This document shows positions 58,672 to 64,000 of a DNA stretch of 64,000 nucleotides, piece by piece; position 1 is the stretch's first letter; every line of letters starts with the position of its first letter. The position numbers were made by a program, and so were the translations under genes. Under the pieces are notes generated by a model. That model saw only the letters and a list, made by a program, of their open reading frames with translations. It searched no databases and was not told the origin of the DNA. This DNA comes from Propionivibrio dicarboxylicus (GTDB lineage: Bacteria > Pseudomonadota > Gammaproteobacteria > Burkholderiales > Rhodocyclaceae): positions 124,001 through 188,000 of the forward strand of contig CAMDMZ010000001.1 in assembly GCA_945902805.1 (NCBI GenBank). The letters are read 5' to 3'.

Positions 58672-59754
58672 ATGGAACGACGGAAATTTTTGCAACACGC
58701 TGGCTTGACCGGCATCTTGGCTGCGGGCGCCGCGCCGGCGATTGCCCAGTCCGCCCCCACGATCAAGTGGCGTTTGACCTCAAGCTTCCCCAAGAGCCTG
58801 GATACGATTTACGGCGGTGCCGAGGTGCTGGCCAATCGCGTCAAAGCCATGACCGGTGGCAAATTCGACATTCAGGTTTTCGCCAGCGGCGAAATCGCCC
58901 CCGGTCCGCAGGCGTTGGACGTTACCCAGAACGGTACTGTCGAGTGCTGCCATACCTGCTCCTATTACTTCGTCGGCAAGGACAAGACCTTCGCCTTCGG
59001 CACCGCCGTACCCTTCGGCATGAACGCTCGCCAGATGAACGCCTGGATCTACTACGGCGGTGGCCAGAAGCTGCTTGATGACTTTTACAGCAACTACAAC
59101 GTCGTCTCCTTCGCTGGCGGCAACACCGGCGTGCAGATGGGCGGCTGGTTCCGCAAGGAGATCAAGACGCTGGCTGACGTTAAAGGTCTCAAGATGCGCA
59201 TCGCAGGCCTCGGCGGTGCCGTATTTTCCTCGCTGGGTGCCGTGCCGCAGCAGATCCCGGGCTCGGATATCTACCCCGCACTGGAAAAAGGTACTATCGA
59301 TGCGGCCGAATGGGTCGGCCCCTATGATGACGAGAAGCTGGGCTTCTTCAAGGTCGCCAAGAACTACTACTTCCCGGGTTGGTGGGAGCCGGGTCCGGTC
59401 ATTCACTTCTTCGTGAACAAGGATCAGTGGGCCAAGCTGCCGAAGGAATACCAGGAAATCTTCCAGGCCGCTGCGTACGAAGCCAACGTGACGATGATGG
59501 CTGAATACGACCACAAGAACCCGGCGGCGCTGCGCCGCCTGGTCGGTCAAGGGGTCAAGCTCAAGAAGTATTCGAAGGATATTCTCGAATCCGCCTACAA
59601 GGCCGCCGTCCAGCTCTACTCCGACGAGTCGGCAAAGAACCCAGCCTTCAAGAAGATCTATACCGAGTACCTCGCCTACCAAAAGACGCAGAATCAGTGG
59701 TTCAGCGTCGCAGAGCTGGGTATGGATGACTTTCTGCAGAAAAAAATCCGGTAG
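58672..59754 (+). CDS. dctP: TRAP transporter substrate-binding protein, TakP-like
   Basis: A 360-residue periplasmic DctP-family protein with a twin-arginine signal (MERRKFLQHAG, cleaved near AIAQ). WVGPYDDEKLGFFKV, YYFPGWWEPGP and the RIAGLGGAVFSSLG region match the subgroup that includes TakP, which binds 2-oxo acids such as pyruvate. Substrate here is inferred to be lactate or a 2-oxo acid given LutB/LutC nearby. It converges on dctM across a strong terminator, so it has its own promoter in the 151-base gap upstream. Confidence 0.9.
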   Translation: MERRKFLQHAGLTGILAAGAAPAIAQSAPTIKWRLTSSFPKSLDTIYGGAEVLANRVKAMTGGKFDIQVFASGEIAPGPQALDVTQNGTVECCHTCSYYFVGKDKTFAFGTAVPFGMNARQMNAWIYYGGGQKLLDDFYSNYNVVSFAGGNTGVQMGGWFRKEIKTLADVKGLKMRIAGLGGAVFSSLGAVPQQIPGSDIYPALEKGTIDAAEWVGPYDDEKLGFFKVAKNYYFPGWWEPGPVIHFFVNKDQWAKLPKEYQEIFQAAAYEANVTMMAEYDHKNPAALRRLVGQGVKLKKYSKDILESAYKAAVQLYSDESAKNPAFKKIYTEYLAYQKTQNQWFSVAELGMDDFLQKKIR

Positions 59755-59780
59755 CAATCCATCCGGTAGTTTCGCTTGCC

Positions 59781-59818
59781 CCAATAAAAATCCCCGCTGC
59801 GGCGGGGATTTTTATTGG
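59781..59818. terminator. Bidirectional Rho-independent terminator
   Basis: A perfect 17-base stem (CCAATAAAAATCCCCGC and its complement) around a four-base loop, with the T-run inside the stem on both strands. It sits 26 bases after dctP and 52 bases beyond the dctM stop, serving both genes. Confidence 0.95.
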
Positions 59819-59832
59819 CCTTTGAACGGATA

Positions 59833-59856
59833 AAAGTCGGCGCTGGCGAGACGGCG
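59833..59856 (+). repeat. Dispersed 24-base motif, copy 13 (intergenic)
   Basis: Exact consensus match (AG variant) between the terminator (ends 59818) and the dctM stop (59870). Confidence 0.9.
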
Positions 59857-59869
59857 CCGACCCTCGTTG

Positions 59870-61603
59870 CTACTGCTTTTTGTTGGCGTCCTGGAGCGAT
59901 TTCGTCAGGGCATCGCCATCGTCGTCCTCGTCTTTATTTTCCTCGTCGGAAGTGTTGGACTGGTCAGCATCTGCGTCCTCCTGCAACATTTTCTCGATGT
60001 TGATGGACTCGCCTTGCAGGTTCATTTCCGCTTCCGTCATTTGCTTGTCGTGACCAACCAGTTCGGGGAAGGCGATGACCAGGCCGACCATGATGATCTG
60101 GATCACCACGAAGGGAATCGCGCCCCAATAGATCTGGCCGGTGGTGACCGGTTCGGTGAGCTTGCCGGTGTGACTATCCTTGTACGGCGAGTTGGGTGCC
60201 ACCGAGCGCAGGTAGAACAAGGCAAAGCCAAACGGCGGGTGCATGAACGAAGTCTGCATGTTGATCGCCAGCAGGATGCCGAACCAGATCAGGTCGATGC
60301 CGAGTTTGTCCGCGACTGGTCCGAGTAGCGGCACGACGATGAAACACAACTCGAAGAAGTCGAGGAAAAAGGCGAGGAAGAAGATCAGCGCATTCACGAC
60401 GATCAGGAAGCCGATCTGTCCGCCGGGGAGATCGCTGAGCAGATGTTCGACCCACTTGTGACCGTCGACGCCGTAGAAGGTCAGGCTGAAGACACGGGCG
60501 CCGACGAGAATAAAGACCACGAAGGTAGTGAGCTTGGCGGTGGAATCCATCGCCTGTTTGAGGAGACTCCAGCTCAGGCGCCGTCTGGCGACGGCCATGA
60601 TCAGTGCACCGGCGGCACCCATGGCGCCGCCCTCGGTCGGAGTGGCGATACCGATGAAGATGGTACCGAGCACCAGGAAGATCAGTGCTAGTGGTGGAAT
60701 CAGGACGAAAGTCACCTTTTCCGCCATCTTCGACAGCAAGCCGAGCTTGAGCACCCGGCTGGCAACGGCCAGCGAAAAGGCAACGGCCATGCCGATACTC
60801 ATGGCGATGACGATCAACTCATCGGTCGGCTTGTCCGCCGGCTGTTGCAGCGACCAAAACATCGCCGCACCGACTGAAATCACCGTCAGGACAAACAGCG
60901 AAGCTCCGCCGGATTTGCCGCTGGCCTCGCGGAAGACGCGCGCCTCAGGGGGGAGCGCGGGGGCGGCTTTGGGGAAGAAAATGGTGATGCCCATCACATA
61001 CGCGAGGTACAGACCGGTCAGTACGAAGCCTGGTACGAATGCACCCTTGTACATATCGCCAACCGATTTCCCGAGTTGGTCGGCAATGATGATCAGCACC
61101 AGCGATGGCGGAATGATCTGCGCCAGCGTACCGGAGGCAGCAATGACGCCTGAAGCGAGGCGGCGGTCATAGCCGTAGCGCAACATGATGGGCAGCGAGA
61201 TCAGGCCCATCGAGATCACCGACGCTGCCACCACGCCGGTTGTCGCAGCGAGCATGGCGCCGACCAGGATGACCGCGTAAGCCAGACCACCGCGCACCGG
61301 ACCGAACAACTGGCCAATGGTTTCGAGCAGGTCTTCGGCCATGCCGGAGCGTTCCAGAATCAAGCCCATGAAGGTGAAAAACGGGATCGCCATCAGCGTG
61401 TCGTTGTTCATCACGCCGCCGAAGATGCGCTCCGGCAAAGCCTGGAAGAAGGTGGGCTGGAACAGGCCCAGCTCGATGCCGATCCAGCCGAAGATCACGC
61501 CATTGGCGGCCAACGAGAAGGCCACCGGAAAACCGACCAGCAGGAAAAAGATCAGCGAGGCAAAAATGATCGGCGCCATGTTGGCGATCAGAAATTCGGT
61601 CAC
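59870..61603 (-). CDS. dctM: TRAP transporter large permease DctM
   Basis: A 577-residue membrane protein of about 12 helices: GFPVAFSLAANGVIFGW, MAIPFFTFMGLILERSGMAEDL, GVVAASVISMGLISLPIML and PTEGGAMGAAGAL are DctM signatures. It is longer than the usual 420-450 residues, with a longer central segment and a tail after the last helix (about 515-577) that is very acidic (e.g. SDEENKDEDDDGDA). Overlaps dctQ by four bases. Confidence 0.94.
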   Translation of the reverse strand: MTEFLIANMAPIIFASLIFFLLVGFPVAFSLAANGVIFGWIGIELGLFQPTFFQALPERIFGGVMNNDTLMAIPFFTFMGLILERSGMAEDLLETIGQLFGPVRGGLAYAVILVGAMLAATTGVVAASVISMGLISLPIMLRYGYDRRLASGVIAASGTLAQIIPPSLVLIIIADQLGKSVGDMYKGAFVPGFVLTGLYLAYVMGITIFFPKAAPALPPEARVFREASGKSGGASLFVLTVISVGAAMFWSLQQPADKPTDELIVIAMSIGMAVAFSLAVASRVLKLGLLSKMAEKVTFVLIPPLALIFLVLGTIFIGIATPTEGGAMGAAGALIMAVARRRLSWSLLKQAMDSTAKLTTFVVFILVGARVFSLTFYGVDGHKWVEHLLSDLPGGQIGFLIVVNALIFFLAFFLDFFELCFIVVPLLGPVADKLGIDLIWFGILLAINMQTSFMHPPFGFALFYLRSVAPNSPYKDSHTGKLTEPVTTGQIYWGAIPFVVIQIIMVGLVIAFPELVGHDKQMTEAEMNLQGESINIEKMLQEDADADQSNTSDEENKDEDDDGDALTKSLQDANKKQ

Positions 61604-62256
61604 TTGGCGGCTCCTTCGTGGTGACGATCGGCAACCATTTCATGGTTGGCCTCGACATAGCTGACGACTTCACCGCCAACATGGTGCTTCTTGATGGCTT
61701 CCGCCAACTCATCCTCGGCACTGGGGCCGGCCTGCTTGAGGAGCGAGTTAGGTCCGGCACCGGTCAGGAAAGCGATGCGCTTGGTCAGCTCTGAGACGGC
61801 TTGCAGGATCAGCAAGGCGAAGCCGACCGGAAGCATGAGCCGCACCGGCCAGCGGATGAGGCCGCCCGGATTCGACGACATTTCGCCCGAGTTCCACGCA
61901 TTCATGAACACCGGCCACGAAAAGTACAAAATGATGGCGGCCATTGGCAACAGGAAGACGACGAAGCCGAAGACATCGATCCAGTTCTGGGCGCGCTCGG
62001 AAAAGCGGCCAACAACGACGTCGATGCGAATGTGCTCGTTGCGCTTCAGCACATAGCCGGAGGAAAACAGAAAAATCGCCGAGAACAAATACCACTGAAT
62101 TTCCAGCATGCCATTTGAACTGAGATTGAAGGCGAAACGGAAGAGCGCATTGCCGGCACTGATCACCACCACGATCAGCACCAGCCAGATGGTGGCGCGG
62201 CCGACGCGTTCGTTGAGGCCATCGATCAGGCCAGATAACTTCAATAGTCCTTGCAT
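61600..62256 (-). CDS. dctQ: TRAP transporter small permease DctQ
   Basis: A 218-residue protein with four membrane helices (about 17-38, 50-70, 90-115, 140-160) and the DctQ pattern ALFRFAFNLSSNGMLEIQWYLFSAIFLF. It is longer than typical because of a polar C-terminal tail of about 50 residues. Works with DctM and the DctP protein. Follows lutB by 82 bases on the same strand. Confidence 0.92.
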   Translation of the reverse strand: MQGLLKLSGLIDGLNERVGRATIWLVLIVVVISAGNALFRFAFNLSSNGMLEIQWYLFSAIFLFSSGYVLKRNEHIRIDVVVGRFSERAQNWIDVFGFVVFLLPMAAIILYFSWPVFMNAWNSGEMSSNPGGLIRWPVRLMLPVGFALLILQAVSELTKRIAFLTGAGPNSLLKQAGPSAEDELAEAIKKHHVGGEVVSYVEANHEMVADRHHEGAAK

Positions 62257-62338
62257 CGTGTGTTTCTCCTCTCGGATACCTTGAAAAGCGTACCGCTGAT
62301 TTACAAACTGCCGCCAAGTTTAACCACAACTGCTCCCT

Positions 62339-63754
62339 TTAATCTCGGGTTGTGGAAAGCCGCATTCGTTCGTGCAGGGTTTGCGCGGCGGGGCGCAAAG
62401 GTGCACGGGAATTTGTCCACGCGCCCTGCCATTTTGGCGTCAAGCCACGCAATCGCGTGGCGAAAAAGCCGAAGATCCGATACAGCAGTGGCCGCGCATA
62501 CAACCCGGCCCAGAGTTTGAAAGCCATCGATTGCAGCGGCCTGCGCCCACTGCCGGCAGCGGGCAGTTGTATGCCGCCGGCGGTGCCTTGGCTCTGGCGC
62601 CGCAACTGCATCAGGATGTCCGGAATCGGGATCTTTACCGGGCAGACTTCGCCGCAGGCGCCGCACAGGCTAGAGGCGGTGACCAGATCCTTGGTCGCGT
62701 CGAGCCCCAGCATGTGCGGCGAAACCATCTTGCCGATCGGGCCGGGATAGGTGGTGCCGTAGGCGTGGCCGCCGATGCGGGTATAGACGGGGCAGTGGTT
62801 CATGCAGGCACCGCAGCGGATGCACTGCAGCGTGGCGCGCAGGCGTTCGTCGGTGTACATCTGGCTGCGGCCGTTGTCGAGCAGCACCAGGTGCACTTCC
62901 TTCGGCCCGTCCAGTTCCCCTTCGCGGCGCGGCGAGGAAATCCAGTTGAAATAGGTGGTGATCGCCTGCCCGGTGGCCGAGCGGGTCAGCAGGGCCATCA
63001 GCGGCGGTAAGTGTTCCAGCTTTTCCACCACTTTCTCGATGCCGGTGATGGCGATATGCACCTCGGGTACGGTGGTGCACATGCGGCCGTTGCCTTCGTT
63101 CTCGACCAGACACAAAGTGCCGGTCTCCGCAATGGCGACATTGACGCCGGAGAGTCCGACTTTGGTGTCGCGGAACTTCTCGCGCAGCACGCGGCGGCCG
63201 ATCTGGATCAGCTCGTCGACCGAGTCGGTGTAAGCGACGCCCGGTACCTTCTCGGCAAACAAGCGCGCGATTTCTTCCTTGGTCTTGTGGATCGCTGGCA
63301 TGATGATGTGCGACGGTTTCTCACCGGCGAGCTGGACAATGTATTCGCCCATGTCCGATTCCAGTGCACCGATCCCGGCGGCTTCCAGCGCGTGGTTCAG
63401 CTCGACTTCCTCGCTGACCATGGACTTGCCCTTGACGACGAGATCGCCACCTGCTTTGCGCGTGATGTCGATGATGATCTGGCAGGCTTCTTTCGGCGTT
63501 TCGGCCCAATGCACCTGAATCCCATTTCTGGTCAGATTGGCCTCAAGTTGTTCCAGGAGATCAGGCAGGCGTGCCAGGCTGTATTGGCGGATGGCTTCGC
63601 CTTGGGTGCGAAGGGCTTCGAAGGCATCGAGGTCGGGAAACTGCGCCGCGCGCTTGGCCATGAGGAAATCCATGGCGCCACGGAAACTGGCACGCAGGAC
63701 CGGATTGGCGACGACGCGGCGGGCGTTCTCGTGGAAGGTGATGGGGGCGTTCAT
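62339..63754 (-). CDS. lutB: Lactate utilization iron-sulfur protein LutB
   Basis: Part of the LutABC complex that oxidises L-lactate to pyruvate. The 471-residue protein has an N-terminal LUD domain and two ferredoxin-type [4Fe-4S] motifs: CIRCGACMNHCP (near 310) and CGACGEVCPVKIP (near 363). A C-terminal DUF3390-like stretch follows. Overlaps lutC by ATGA. Confidence 0.94.
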   Translation of the reverse strand: MNAPITFHENARRVVANPVLRASFRGAMDFLMAKRAAQFPDLDAFEALRTQGEAIRQYSLARLPDLLEQLEANLTRNGIQVHWAETPKEACQIIIDITRKAGGDLVVKGKSMVSEEVELNHALEAAGIGALESDMGEYIVQLAGEKPSHIIMPAIHKTKEEIARLFAEKVPGVAYTDSVDELIQIGRRVLREKFRDTKVGLSGVNVAIAETGTLCLVENEGNGRMCTTVPEVHIAITGIEKVVEKLEHLPPLMALLTRSATGQAITTYFNWISSPRREGELDGPKEVHLVLLDNGRSQMYTDERLRATLQCIRCGACMNHCPVYTRIGGHAYGTTYPGPIGKMVSPHMLGLDATKDLVTASSLCGACGEVCPVKIPIPDILMQLRRQSQGTAGGIQLPAAGSGRRPLQSMAFKLWAGLYARPLLYRIFGFFATRLRGLTPKWQGAWTNSRAPLRPAAQTLHERMRLSTTRD

Positions 63755-64000
63755 GCGGCGCCCTCCGTCAATAGCACAACGAGTTCTTTTGGACCATGCG
63801 CGCCGTAGGCCAGGGTTTGCTGGATGTCCGCGGTTTTCGAGGGGCCGGTGATGAAAACCAAATTACTCGGCATCGCCACCTGCCAGCCCTCGCTGGCTAC
63901 GGCGGACTGCAGCGTGGGCAGAATGCGATTGACGTTGAGTACGCAGAAATGGATAGGCGGCACCAGCGAGAGTGTGCGCGGCGTGGTGCGTGGATCGATC
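63751..64000 (-). CDS. lutC: Lactate utilization protein LutC, C-terminal part (runs off the right edge)
   Basis: LUD-domain partner of LutB. The visible 82 residues include DPRTTPRTLSLVPPIHFCVL, the region near VITGPSKTADIQQTL and GPKELVVLL at the end, all typical of LutC. The start and any lutA lie beyond base 64000. Confidence 0.9.
   Translation of the reverse strand, partial: IDPRTTPRTLSLVPPIHFCVLNVNRILPTLQSAVASEGWQVAMPSNLVFITGPSKTADIQQTLAYGAHGPKELVVLLTEGAA

Noticed and set aside
59815-60003. A short plus-strand frame beginning MAFERIKVGAGETA between dctP and dctM
   Set aside because: Most of it is antisense to dctM and the recognisable part is just the intergenic motif copy translated; no ribosome site.

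Overview
The window comes from a betaproteobacterium. The evidence is the complete, canonically ordered division and cell wall (dcw) cluster, the order rplU-rpmA-obgE-proB, the paired darP/pmbA genes, class I fructose-bisphosphatase, and TRAP and LutBC genes for organic acids. A free-living, respiring member of the Rhodocyclales or a neighbouring order (for example Sterolibacteriaceae) is my best guess, but no 16S gene is present to settle it. Coding density is very high, most genes in each run overlap by 1-26 bases, and I saw no tRNA or rRNA gene, insertion sequence, prophage or CRISPR array.

Layout. 1-3.1 kb: proB (cut by the window edge), obgE, rpmA and rplU, read leftward from a good sigma70 promoter, with an IclR regulator upstream. 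3.1-9.7 kb: a tightly overlapping leftward run of an HTH regulator, a TacA/TacT-like antitoxin/acetyltransferase pair, the DEAH helicase hrpA, an EI24/CysZ-like membrane protein and a CinA-type molybdopterin-binding protein. 9.7-12.7 kb: a lone lipoprotein, a BenE-type transporter, a fluoride channel and an AtaL-like protein. 12.7-20.4 kb, rightward: glnS, pyrF, a DUF3617 protein, then an HPt/HD-GYP protein, fbp, a receiver-TPR protein and a soluble histidine-kinase-like protein. 20.4-24.8 kb, leftward: a class II aldolase with mtnA (salvage of 5-deoxy-sugar phosphates) behind secA. 24.9-26.5 kb: an M23 peptidase and a dciA-like gene, divergent. 26.3-45.2 kb: the dcw cluster mraZ-rsmH-ftsL-ftsI-murE-murF-mraY-murD-ftsW-murG-murC-murB-ddlB-ftsQ-ftsA-ftsZ-lpxC, all leftward, behind a promoter with a clear three-repeat MraZ box. 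45.5-52.5 kb: a SulP transporter with STAS and cyclic-nucleotide domains, a MarR regulator, an OmpA-like lipoprotein, a K+ channel, a CPA2 (Kef) antiporter and a DUF3124 protein. 52.5-58.5 kb: an AHSA1 protein, ubiC, two unknowns, darP (yjgA), pmbA and a membrane-fused spermidine-synthase homologue. 58.6-64 kb: TRAP genes dctP, dctM and dctQ with lutB and partial lutC, a likely uptake and oxidation module for lactate or a related acid.

The most striking thing is not a gene. A 24-base non-palindromic sequence (AAAGTCGGYGCTGGCG, then RB, then ACGGCG) occurs 13 times with 0-2 mismatches, about once per 5 kb, in both orientations. Eleven copies lie inside housekeeping genes (hrpA twice, glnS, pyrF, the aldolase, mtnA, murC, murG, murD, murE, darP) and two lie between genes. 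It is read in several frames ([31 protein letters not shown]), so it is a DNA-level signal. In several genes it appears to replace, not lengthen, the expected protein sequence, which is how uptake-type or other genome-wide recognition sequences behave and how inserted elements usually do not.
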